64,000 nt of DNA from the NCBI GenBank assembly GCA_907165275.2, contig OU015651.1, positions 6,718,501 to 6,782,500 of the forward strand, read 5' to 3'. The notes under the pieces were generated by a model that was not told the DNA's origin, ran no database searches, and worked only from the letters and a program-made list of their open reading frames with translations. This document shows positions 34,509 through 45,127 of the stretch, piece after piece; position 1 is the stretch's first letter, and each line of letters opens with the position of its first letter. The DNA comes from Zygaena filipendulae (Eukaryota > Arthropoda > Insecta > Lepidoptera > Zygaenidae). The translations under genes and the position numbers were made by a program.

Positions 34509-37500
34509 ATGAGTAACGATTTATTCACAGCGAAAAATGAAATCCACAAAACATTACATTTGTGCAATCTTTGTACTCGATGCATGGGTATATCTTTCAT
34601 AGACGACCCGCCGTCTAACTTATTCAGCAAACTGAAAATACACATGACATTTGTGATAACTACGATGGCTGTAGTCGCCATGGTGGCAGGTGAAATTGCG
34701 TATGTAACTTCGCTTCTACTAAACTCAACGTCAGTTGCAGAATTTGTCGCCAGTTTGCATATAGTCGGATATGGCTGCATGAGTAAGTACTGAGTATTCT
34801 GTTAAGTAATTGTTACGTAGCTTCACGTAGGTAATATTATTATATGAATTTGTTTATTTTCCTTATTCTTGAATGACCATGCCAGATTGTCCAAAAACCC
34901 ATTAGGTACGTGTGGACCACATTACAGCACCTTCTATAAGAAAAATATCTGAAAAGGATAAAAAATTACTATTTTCCTTGTTGCACATCAATTTTTCAGT
35001 TGTGTTCATTTCAACAAGAGAGCTAAATAAAATTGTTTGTTCTTGCGAGTGCCAAGTTTGTATCCGAGCAAGTTAAGAAATCCTAAACATAGTGAGGGAT
35101 TCAAAGGCATAAGGAACAATAATACTTTACTCTCGTGTTTAGTACAACATTTTACCTCACTAGCGAGAAAATGCAAGATGTAACAAAATACTCGCACGTA
35201 CGAAATAGTAGCATTCTAAATTAAAAACACTTACCTATTTTAATGGTATGATTAAAATTTGTGCTCAATAGTTTTATGATGTAAACTTTTTTGAGCTAGT
35301 GGGGTGAAAATTTAAATTTGGTTTTCCATAGAAGTTTTTACATTTGCTTTTATAGGTATTGGCAAAGTAATGACTCTGTGGTACAAAAGCAACGTGTTCA
35401 GGCAGCTCGTTATAGAGCTTGCAGAGATCTGGCCAGTTTCCATCAAGGATAACGATGCCCTCGAGATAAAGCAAGCGAGCCTCACAGCTTTACGGCTCAG
35501 TCAATTAAGTGAGTCGCAATCAAAGCTAACCTCCCTTTTAAACGTTAACATCATTTTAGGAAACGCTTTATGTGATCTACAATTTTATTTACAGGTTACT
35601 CATTGTTTAACATCCTAGGGCTTCTGTTTTACAATGTAACTCCTATGGTCGTATTCTTGTACCGGATGTTCATAGGTATAGAGGCGGATTTGGGATATGT
35701 GTGGCATATCAACTATCCATTCGACAAGTCGAAGCCAGTCAATCATGCACTTGTTTATATTTTCGAAGCTTATGCAGGTAAATACGTGTATATTTTTTGT
35801 TTTTTTTTTAATGTTTATAGAGTAAACAATGAAATGAAATAGCTTTATTGTGTGCAGTAGGTAACTATTTCTGATTTGTTTGACAGGTCTTGGGTCTGTA
35901 TGGGCAATGTTAGGAACAGACTTAATGTTTACCACAATGGCGAGCCACATTTGCATGTTGTTGCGAGTTTTGCAAGTTAAAATACGTAATTTCCCCACGA
36001 CAGAATCACCTTCCGCTGTAGAGGCCGATTCAGGTTTAACAAACACCTGTGATTGCTACGCAGATATAACTTCCGCTATTAAAATACATCAAAGACTTAT
36101 CAAGTAACATTACTTATATACCTATTAACATTATCTATAGATACTATATAATATGTAGTATAAAGCTGAAGAGTTTTTTTAACGCACTAATCTCAGAAAC
36201 TATACTGGTTCGTATTGAAAAAATATTTTTGTGTTGAATAGTCCATTTATCGAGGAAGGCTATATAACACATATACATGTATTTATATTTTTCCAGCTGA
36301 ATTAAAACGATGCGATGAATGTATAAAAATATGACTCTAAAATATATTACTTATCGATCTTGAACTATGAATGCAAGAAATATTCTCAAATATATATTTT
36401 CAGGTACGCAAATGATTTAGAGAACGCCTTTTCGGTTTCGAATCTTATCAATGTAATATTGAGCTCAATCAATATCTGCTGCGTTATGTTTAGCATCGTG
36501 GTGAGACTTTTCGGCTATATTTTCATTGATAAAAATACATAATAAACAAACAACTTGCCAACAATTTGTTGATTTTAAATTTATTAGTTCTTAGATCCTT
36601 GGATGGAGATAAGCAATAAATTGTTTCTGGGAGCGGCGTTGACTCAAGTCGGCATTTTGTGTTGGTATGCTGATGACATATACCGAGCGGTTAGTTATTT
36701 TAAACCACATAATTGTTTCAAAATAGGTACATGTTGATTATAACAATAATAATAATAACAATAATAAGCTTTATTTATCCCTTACATAAGATGTATATTT
36801 GTTAGTATGTTGGTATTTAACTTATATTTATATTATAATACTATTTATTATGTATTTTTATTTATCTAATTAGATGTAAGTTAATTTGTTAGTCGTAAGG
36901 ACCGACTTTGGCGGTGAAAGCCTCCTCCAATTTGTGCCAATTTATCTGTCCTTTGCTACTCTATGCCAAGGTACTCCGGCTATTTCTACTATGTCGTCGC
37001 TCCATGTTTTTTGTGGTCTTCCTCGTCTTCTCCTTTTGTATATAGGGTTCCAATTTGTAATAGTTTGCGACCATCTATTATCTTACTCTTTGGATATGTC
37101 CAGCCCATTTCCATTTGAGTGCTAGTATATTACGTTTGACCACATCGTGTGCCTTTGTCTTTTTTCTGATACAGGAGCTTTTGATACGGTCCTTTAGTTT
37201 TATGTGCATGTAGCTTCTTTCTAACGATCTCTGATGTGTTTTTATGTTATTTAAGTATATTTTTTTGAGCGGCCAAGTTTGACATGCGTCTTTTAAATAA
37301 GTACCTAAGGTACCTAAGGTAGTTTGATATACCGCAACAAACTGTACCTAACCTTTGTGCAAATTCGGTCAAATCAGTACTATAGTTATTAGTTAGTTGG
37401 ACTCCAATAAGCAATAACATATTACCCCACAAAAAAAAGTTATTGTTACAGAAGGTTTTTTAATAATGCGTTTACTATATTACATTGTTTAAATACTAAC

Positions 37501-40500
37501 AAAATGTTAACGTAAGAAAAAAATGTTGATACAAAATGGCGCTATAATTTTAAAACACGATTTATTCAAAATAGCTCCAGTGTGGGCTAACACACTATTG
37601 CTTATCTATGTCCAGTTATGAGTGAGAAATTTCTCCTATAAGTTCATAAGTTCAAATCCAAACAAAACTGTAGTATTTCAATAATATTATATCTGCGAGT
37701 AAAGCGATTATTATCGGTACAATAGCTATATACTCTAAATTATGTAAATTAATTGCCTTCAGTTGAACATTTCTCAAATTAATTATCATCAAGAGTTATG
37801 AGTTGAACTGTAGCAATATAACGAGATGCCCTTTTCAATTCAGCAAAATTAAAAAATGCGTTATTACACCTTACCACATATAATATTATAGATGCGTTAA
37901 CTCTCATCCAAAATTCCGCTTCGAGCCTTCATATTTTGGTTCTTGTTAAAATACCTCTTAACTACACAACCTCCAGGCGAGAGGTAACTTTTTTATTCGC
38001 CGTCGATTTCCAATAAAAAGCAAATTTTATATCAATATTCGTAGAGCATAGGCGTAGCGGACGCCGCATATGAGAGTGGCTGGTACAAGGGCAACATACG
38101 CTGTCGACACGCTCTACTATTGTTGATACAGAGGTAATAATAATGCTTGGACATTATCAGACCTGTTCCCAAACTTAGCAGAACTTTAACTATGCGTACC
38201 AAACACTCATATAATAATCTTAATAGTTATTATACATGCAAATGTGAGTTTGTTTGTTACTCTTTCATGCCTTATATCATACTAGCTGTCCTCCGCGGTT
38301 TCACCCGTGGTAATTTCGGAGTTCTCGTGGGAGTTTCGGGATTTAAAGTACCCTAATATGTCACTCATACTCACGCATTCTATGAGTGAAATAATTTTCA
38401 AAATCGGTTCAGTATAGATTCAGAGATTACATCCTATAAGCACAAACACACAAACTCACATGGCAATTCACAAACACAGATTTTGCATACACATCATCAG
38501 GGGAACAGAAAAAGACATTGATTACCTACTTTTATCCCGGGATCTCCACGGGAACTCTGAAATTAACTCTGAAAGTATCAAAATAGTAATTTTTTACTTC
38601 ATTCAGAAATTCAGGTGTGAAAAGGTAACAGACAGAGTTACTTTCGCATAATATATTATACTAGCTGTGCCCCGCGGTTTCACCCGCGGTAATTTCGGAG
38701 TTCCCGCGGGAATTCCGGGATGAAAAGTACCCTATGTCCTTCTCTGTACCCCTGACAACGTGCATGCCAAATTTCATCCAAATCCGTTCAGTCGTTTTTG
38801 CGTGATTGAGTAACAAACATCCAAACATTCACACTTTCACATTTATCACACTAGCTGTCCCCCGCGATTTCATCCGCGGTAATTTCGGAGTTCCCGCGGA
38901 GTTGCGAGAAAAAGTACTCTATGTCCTTCAGTTCCCGAGGGAATTCCGGGATAAAAACTATCCTATCTTTTAAGTTGTACTATATTATAAATGGTTGCAA
39001 AATTTTATCAAAATCCGTTCAGTAGTTTCGGGGTCCATCGCGGACAAACAACGTGACACGTGATTTATATATATTAGATATTAGTAGGATTAGGGTGCGT
39101 TCAGACTATGTAGGTAACATGTAAGATAACTTGCGTTGCGTTGCACATCCACCTTATCTAACCTAAAATTAATTAAAATTAATTAAATTATTATTCAACA
39201 TTGCAACCTAAAATAATACTGTACACATTAGAATAACATTGCAGTATACCTAACAATTGTCGTTTCTCATTGTCGTCAGTGTCGTCATTGAGAGGACGTT
39301 TTACTAACTGCGGCAGCGACTGTTGTAATTTTAAATGGACGCAGTTAAGCAATAACAAAATGAAGTTATTGATTCAGAACGATTTATTGAGAGTTAGAAA
39401 ACGCTTTTTAACTATGCGTTATTACATTGATTAAATATACTATAACTAAATATTGAGCATAAATATGTTGACACAAAATGCTATAATTATATAACTTTTA
39501 TTTACTCAAAACTTCTCTAGTGTGGGTTAACACACTATTGCTTATCTATGTCCAAATGACAAACGAAAAACAAAAAAACCAACGTGACTCCGTTATATAA
39601 CATATTATTATAACATTCAGCGTCTACATCATCTGAAAAATGTTATATAATATGTTATATAGTCTGTACGCACCGTTAGTGAAGAGATTTTATTCCCCGT
39701 GACTTCTTCGCATATATGCACCTAACAAAGAACTATAGCTACTGTCTCTAGTACCTACTTTAAATATTTTTTTGCTTACTATAGTATATTTACTATCGTT
39801 TTCATCGTCCGTATCTCTTCATCAATTGCTCTGCGATGTACCTATACCATCGTTTACGTGTTACAGGACGTTAAGATATGTTCTTTTTTTGTGTTTAGGT
39901 CGCAAAAGCCTCTGTACTTCACTTCAATGAAATTTCACGCAATAACGTTGACAACTTATACCTCCGTGAGTAATTGATTTCCATGATAATTATTCATTAA
40001 TGTGTATTTGTTTGATTTTGTAAATTTTCTACTTAGACCGCAGAACCGGTTTTTTTTACAATCTAAAATCTGATCTTTAAAATAAACTTCAAAATTCATC
40101 TAGGTATATGCTAATTAAACAATTCAATGTTGATTGTTTGTTTTTGAAATGAAGTTTTTTGATACAGATTGCGGTAAAAGGTAACTGGTAGAAATCGCCA
40201 CGCTTCACGTATGTAAAAAGCGTTATGTCCCCTTCATACAAATCATGTTGTTGGGTTAGTTGTTATCATTGTCATTAAGCGTTGGCCGCCGTCATTAATT
40301 ATATTATTGTTAGTTTTATACGACTTTTTCCGAATATTTTTTTAATTACGTGTATGTTCACTTGGAGTTGAAAAAAAGTTGGAGAAACGACCTTCCTGAC
40401 TGCACACGTTTAATCATTGAAATCGGCTTAGTATAGTCTTGAAATGCATAGTGGTTTGGACAAATAGAAAGAAAACTAAGCTAAATTGAAGACCCCTTCC

Positions 40501-40594
40501 TTTTTTTTAATTAACTTTGTTTTTTTTTCAGATACTCACGACTTCCTATTCATATTTTACTTTGCTATATACCGCGTACCGTAGCAGTGGCTAG
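34509..40594 (+). CDS. Insect odorant receptor (7tm_6), nine exons, intact
   Basis: Coding exons: 34509-34782, 35356-35508, 35595-35777, 35887-36103, 36404-36500, 36588-36689, 38045-38133, 39899-39965, 40532-40594. All introns are GT-AG, phases agree at every junction, and the sum is 1245 nt (414 residues plus stop), the normal length for the family. An in-frame TAG at 34488 supports the start. Hydrophobic helices recur through the protein (MTFVITTMAVVAMVAG, LFNILGLLFYNVTPMVVFLY, INVILSSINICCVMFSIV, LFLGAALTQVGILCWYADDI). The end carries the receptor signature (SQKPLYFTSMKFHAITL, then ILTTSYSYFTLL at the last junction). Such proteins are membrane subunits of ligand-gated cation channels formed with the coreceptor Orco in olfactory neurons. 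The ligand and subfamily cannot be read from sequence alone. Introns 6 and 7 hold LINE, MITE and Helitron insertions; none breaks an exon. Confidence 0.93.
36738..37260 (-). pseudogene. LINE 3' fragment in receptor intron 6
   Basis: On the minus strand broken frames read like the C-terminus of an RTE/craniofacial-type LINE RT: KMEMGWTYPK, a Lys/Asp/Glu-rich GR-like segment and LAQIGGGFHRQ (in the position of the family's LEEAF-T end). The (AAT)n-like tail with AAGCTTTATTTATC is at 36742-36780. Dead and truncated. Confidence 0.6.
37445..37614. repeat. TGGACATAGATAAGCAATA MITE, right part
   Basis: Shares AACACACTATTGCTTATCTATGTCCA-type right end and internal text with 39338-39554 and 44191-44426. 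The left terminus is unclear. Confidence 0.6.
38282..38660 (-). mobile_element. Broken Helitron pair in receptor intron 7
   Basis: Starts CTAGCTGTCCTCCGCGG and loses the family pattern after about 80 bp. An inverted fragment (CATCATCAGGGGAACAGAAA, TCCCGGGATCTCC) follows at 38495-38570. Confidence 0.5.
38661..38850 (-). mobile_element. Lep1-like Helitron in receptor intron 7
   Basis: A near-consensus copy: CTAGCTGTGCCCCGCGG, TTCGGAGTTCCCGCGGG, GACAACGTGCATGCC. Abuts the next element directly. Confidence 0.75.
38851..39089 (-). mobile_element. Lep1-like Helitron in receptor intron 7
   Basis: Starts CTAGCTGTCCCCCGCG and ends ATATTAGTAGGA (5' TC on the minus strand). The middle differs from its neighbour (CGGACAAACAACGTGACACG) and matches the element at 50343-50531. 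Confidence 0.7.
39338..39554. repeat. MITE with TGGAC...GTCCA termini
   Basis: Left end TGGACGCAGTTAAGCAATA, right end TATTGCTTATCTATGTCCA, a terminal inverted repeat of about 19-27 bp. About 217 bp, in receptor intron 7. Relatives at 37445 and 44191 make a local cluster. Confidence 0.75.
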
Positions 40595-40648
40595 ATTAAT
40601 AAAAATTAGTAGAAATACGTACGTATCTTGTCTTTTAGTAATATCAGA

Positions 40649-40860
40649 GGGGGGCTATTGTGTAACTTTTGTTTCTACTGTTTTTTCGGTTGCAAACAAA
40701 AATATGGCGGTTTTGCGATTACAATATGCATGTTTTGACACCTACAATATCTAGCAATCAACCAAAATAAACATACTTCAAAAGTTGTAGCTATCTAAAC
40801 ATGATCAATTAATCACAAAATCGTAATTTTTTATTTTACAAAAGTTACATAATTGCCCTG
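40649..40860. repeat. MITE with GGGGCTATTGTGTAACTTTTG termini
   Basis: Begins GGGGCTATTGTGTAACTTT and ends CAAAAGTTACATAATTGCCC. About 210 bp, 55 bp after the receptor stop, so probably in its 3' untranslated region. An inverted relative is at 47721-47945. Confidence 0.75.
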
Positions 40861-42137
40861 CAGACCGTACGGCAGTGCACCAGTGATCAGACTATGTTCC
40901 AGTCAACACACATGGTCACGCACACGACCCCATTCGAGCTATTTTAACACCTATATGTATAACTTCGCACTCGTCTATAATAATAATGATATTAAATATG
41001 ATTTTTTTTTTTTGAAGAAAATCATGTGAGTAGTTTCATAACATTTTTATATCCAACTATTATAATATAATGTTTTATAGATGGTGAATGGTTATATATC
41101 AAATCAAGATTCAAGTAGGTAAAATCTTATCTAATAATTACTATGAAAATCAACCACCAAAAAATAACTGAGAAACCACAGAAAAACATACAAAAATGTG
41201 TAAATAAAGCACCATTATAGAGCGATGATAGCTTTATGGTGGGTGCTTTCGGATCACACCCCGCACGGCGTAGGTTAAAATCCGAAGAATGAGCTTGATC
41301 TGTTGGTGAAGGAAAGCATCGTGAAGAAACTATAGCATGGTATTAAGGCACTTTCTAGTGCTCAGCTGGCTAGCTATCTTCAACATGAAAATCTATCGCT
41401 TAGCACTTAACGGTGTGTTCCAGCAAGCAGTTGCAGTGGAAAGATTTTTCATTTTGCGAAAAGTAAATTACAGTGAACTTCATTTCTGCTTTAGTTCCAG
41501 TTTTATTTTATAATAAGTGTTAACTAATGCCTTTTAATTAAAACCAACTGAATAGGTACCTAACTACATAAAAAACATTACGTATTTTCTGAAGTAGGTA
41601 GCTCGGAAGTGCAACCATGAAGAAGTATGGAGTGTAGACTGAAAAGAAAAAACAAACTGAAGAGCCTTTAATGTTTTTACTACTGGATTCTCTAAATCAT
41701 TAAAAAGATACAAAACTCAACTGCGTGAATATACCTTACTCTGCAGTCTTAATATGTATGCATTATATAAGTAATATATACAGATCAACTGCGGCTGCTC
41801 TACGAAAAACAATGCGACTGATATTTTTTTTTTGTCGAAATGAATTTTTTGTATTTTTGCCTCTCTTCACACATAACGCAAAACTTGCTACATACTCACA
41901 ACCATCAAAAAGGCTTTAGTCTTAGAGAAATTAATATTAAGAAAATCGTTAAACTATGGAAGATTTGTTTTAAATAAAGGATTTCCGTTTTTCTGCACCT
42001 CCTGTTAAATTTATTCAGTTGCAATAACGATCAAAAAGACTTTAGTCTAAGAGAAATTAAAAATAAGAAAATCGTTAAACTATGGAAGGTTTGTTTTAAA
42101 TAACGAAGTATCTAGTCGTCCACTAAACGAATTATTT
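40861..42137. other. SINE, tandem repeat and AT-rich DNA
   Basis: Besides the SINE at 41225-41350, a 126-bp unit (ATCAAAAAGGCTTTAGTC..., GAAAATCGTTAAACTATGG) occurs in tandem at 41904-42108, with a further loose relative near 42630 (TCCTGTAAAATTTATTCC). No coding frame is supported. Confidence 0.55.
41225..41350 (+). mobile_element. tRNA-derived SINE
   Basis: GATAGCTTTATGGTGGGTGC resembles an A box and GTAGGTTAAAATCC a B box. The downstream body GGTGAAGGAAAGCATCGTG is a common lepidopteran SINE tail. Confidence 0.65.
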
Positions 42138-42622
42138 ATTAGTCGTCCACGGCCTACTAAAGTACATATTATATTCACAAAAGAGATTGTCAATATATCT
42201 ATATATATATCTTTTAACAGTTAACAATCTTGTTAACTGTTAAAAGATCGTGAACCGTTACATACTGCTTACAATTTAATGCATTTAACGCATTATTTTT
42301 CGGTAGATTATAATTACGGTTAGGTTAGGTTCATACAGTAGGTACAAGCAAGTGAGCAAGTCGCGCGAGCTGAGCGAGCTTAGCGAGCGTGCCGCCGGCC
42401 GCGGCAGCAGCTGGCGATGCGCCAAAAATAGTGTTACGGTTCACGATTTTTTTTGATCTTGCGAGATAGATTATAATCTCACGGTATTTACAATTTTACA
42501 ATGACATATGCAATTTGTTTTTTAAACAAAAACTGTATATCACCTAAAAAGGTTTTTCAAATCTCGTCAAAAAACGACCGTTAGGAAAGATCAATACATT
42601 TTGCGCCAAGCGGACGACTAAT
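42138..42622. repeat. Foldback-type element with ATTAGTCGTCC termini
   Basis: Left ATTAGTCGTCC (42138-42148) and right GGACGACTAAT (42612-42622) are inverted. Inside are a second inverted pair (TCGTGAACCGT at 42248, ACGGTTCACGA at 42436) and a 19-bp perfect hairpin with a 2-nt loop (42209-42248). A CpG-rich core (42360-42425) contrasts with the AT-rich ends. No frame. Confidence 0.65.
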
Positions 42623-42784
42623 TACTCGATTTCCGGTTTTTCGCTACTCCTGTAAAATTTATTCCGATGTAATTACTTTGTTTTTCCGTAGGGCAGCCGA
42701 CTGTTTTTTTAAAGAATGATGGATCTAGTTCTAGACGAACTGCAGTTTAAGTTTTGTAGCAATATAGTTAGCTCATATTAGAAA

Positions 42785-43279
42785 CTAGCTGTGCCCCGCG
42801 GTTTCACCCGCGGTAAATTTGGAGTTCCCGCGGGAATTCCGGGATAAAAAGAACCCTATGTCCTTCTCTGTATCCCTGACAACGTGCATGCCAAATTTTA
42901 TCCAAATCGTTTCAGCCGTTTTTGCGTGATTGAGTAAACGTATGCGAGGATAAGAGCTCAGAAGCGCATTTTCATCCGACTTGCTTCAAATTTATCGTCA
43001 CTACTCAGCTCCTATGTGTCTTAGCGTTATGTTAACCTATAACCTGCCCAGGAGTATGGACTACAATCGTACCGAGTTTGGTTAAAATCCCTTCAGTAGT
43101 TTTTCATCCATGCGTGCACATACAGACAGACAGACAGTCAGACAAAAAATTTACTGATTGCATTTTACTGATTGCATCAGTATCGATCACCATTCATCCT
43201 CCAATATTAATTTTAAATAAATATATTCAATGTAGCGAATTGACCTCTCTACAGTTTTATTATAAGTATAGATATAGAT
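42785..43279 (-). mobile_element. Long-form Helitron (495 bp)
   Basis: Starts CTAGCTGTGCCCCGCGG and ends at GTATAGATATAGA. It shares the whole middle block with 18025-18560, including the TCTG tract (as CAGACAGACAG near 43120). Confidence 0.75.
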
Positions 43280-44072
43280 ATTATAAATCCTCTTTAAAAG
43301 TTTCTGAAACAGTTTATTGCCAAGCTTAAAACAACAAGTGTCATAGTAACCATAATATCATCCAAACGAGTGTTACTGTGTTATATATAACGTTGTAGGT
43401 ACTGAATTTCATTAAGCAACTTGAATTCATGGTATCGTTATGAATTTAAACAAAGAACATGTTCATGCACGCACGTTTAACTACCAAAACTTCATAATAA
43501 AAAAACACATCGTATATGTATCGTATCGTATAACTCAAATTCACATCGTATCCCGCCATTTTTGTTCGATTAGTATAGCAAAGATGAGTGATACGTTACA
43601 AGCTTTGATAACACACCACCAGATATTTCTAATGCAGCAAAGGACAATTTCTTCGAGAAAAATATGAAAAAGCGTAGGTAACAAAATTTCATGCATAAAA
43701 TTGGTAAATATCAAAGAGTATAGTAGCTACATGATTTTCTGAAGATGTGCTATTTCAGAACCTTTTATAGAGGATTCATATCATAGGTGTAGATAAAGTT
43801 TTGTATGCAACTGTAATTATAATTAGGTAGATATTAAAACACTCGTTAGTGTTTTAACACCCCTCATTATGCAACAGTTGCGTAAATAACTATGCCAGTG
43901 CAACATCTTAGTAGATACTACATGATAGTGCAGTTTATTTTACGCCAAGACAACATCGTGCAGCATTAATTATTTGCATATTTTTAATCTACTTGATTGA
44001 TTAAAACGCTGCGGAAAAATGGCTGATATAAAAAAGCAAAAGCATGTTTGTTACTTTTTAGTTATTTAAAAA

Positions 44073-44125
44073 AAAATTTGGTGCATCAAAATCCCTCTTC
44101 AAGAGATTTTGATGCACCAAATTTT
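44073..44125. repeat. 21-bp perfect hairpin
   Basis: AAAATTTGGTGCATCAAAAT(C) at 44073-44093 pairs with 44105-44125 across an 11-nt loop that itself holds CTCTTCAAGAG. No terminator or RNA gene context. Confidence 0.7.
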
Positions 44126-44190
44126 ACACCAAATAATCAGTGATGGATGAAAAATTTAAATAAATCCCCCAGTGGATTCAAACGGGGAAT

Positions 44191-44426
44191 CCTGGTAGAT
44201 AAGCAATAGTGTGTTAACCCATACTGGAGAAATTTTGAGTAAATTAAAGTTTTAAAATTATAGCGCCATTTTGTTTCAATAATTTTATGTTCAATATTTA
44301 GTTACATATTTAAACAATGTAATAAGGTAAACACATAATTAAAAAACGTTCTCTAACTCTCAATAAATCGTTCTGAATCTATAACTTCATTTTATGGGTT
44401 AACATGTTATTGCTTATCTGTGTCCA
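44191..44426. repeat. MITE, inverted relative of 39338-39554
   Basis: Left GGTAGATAAGCAATAGTG, right CATGTTATTGCTTATCTGTG, with TGTTAACCCA/TGGGTTAACA inside, so the inverted termini are about 26 bp. Confidence 0.75.
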
Positions 44427-45127
44427 AATAGGGTTTTATATCTCATAATGCTATTTCAAAACTGGTATCGTACACAAGTAAAACGTCAATTTTAGTGAAC
44501 ATACCTAAAAAAACATAGATAGGTACTGCTTTTGATAGAAACTACTCGCGTCATTTTGACTTATTGGGTCACAAAACACAGTTCAAAAAAATAAGGACGA
44601 GTTTCATTGTACGTAGTGTGTACGCACTGTAGATACTGTAGAAACACAATAAATTTAAAATTCGATCTTATTTCTTTGAATTTCTAGTTCGATGTACTTA
44701 ATTCGTTCGAGTTATTTTATAGCGCCAAACGCGAGTTCTATGTTCTTCGTTCACTGCTCAAGGTTCTAAATGTTCTGAAGTTACATAAGTTGGCGCGCTC
44801 AACCCCCGGTAAGTACGTCTATTCATCCATCGTCGTACTGCGCGGCAATCACTCGCCACTAATGCCCCCGCCTGCAATGCTAACGTCCCATCATAAATCA
44901 GCCACGACCTGAACCCGCAGTGCCAGCCACCACCGTCCACTCCGTCCCATCCCTCACTTTAATGCCCCACTCTATAGCAAACACAATGAGCGTTCCAAAC
45001 CGCCCACGCTAATTTGCTATTACTAATTAAAAAATCATAAAGTATTGTCTCATTAAAACTGTCTAATAAGAATTCCATTTTTACAACAAAATGTGTAGCT
45101 AGGAAAAATTCTTACAATTAAACGAGA
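44427..45127. other. Upstream region of the Kazal-like gene
   Basis: A patch at 44790-45010 is richer in GC than its surroundings and lacks a supported frame. It may include the promoter. No TATA box placed with confidence. Confidence 0.3.

Noticed and set aside
43440..43667. Short frame ending MSDTLQALITHHQIFLMQQ, reminiscent of the start of a retroelement Gag
   Set aside because: Only about 25 residues, no LTR or further coding nearby; too little to call.
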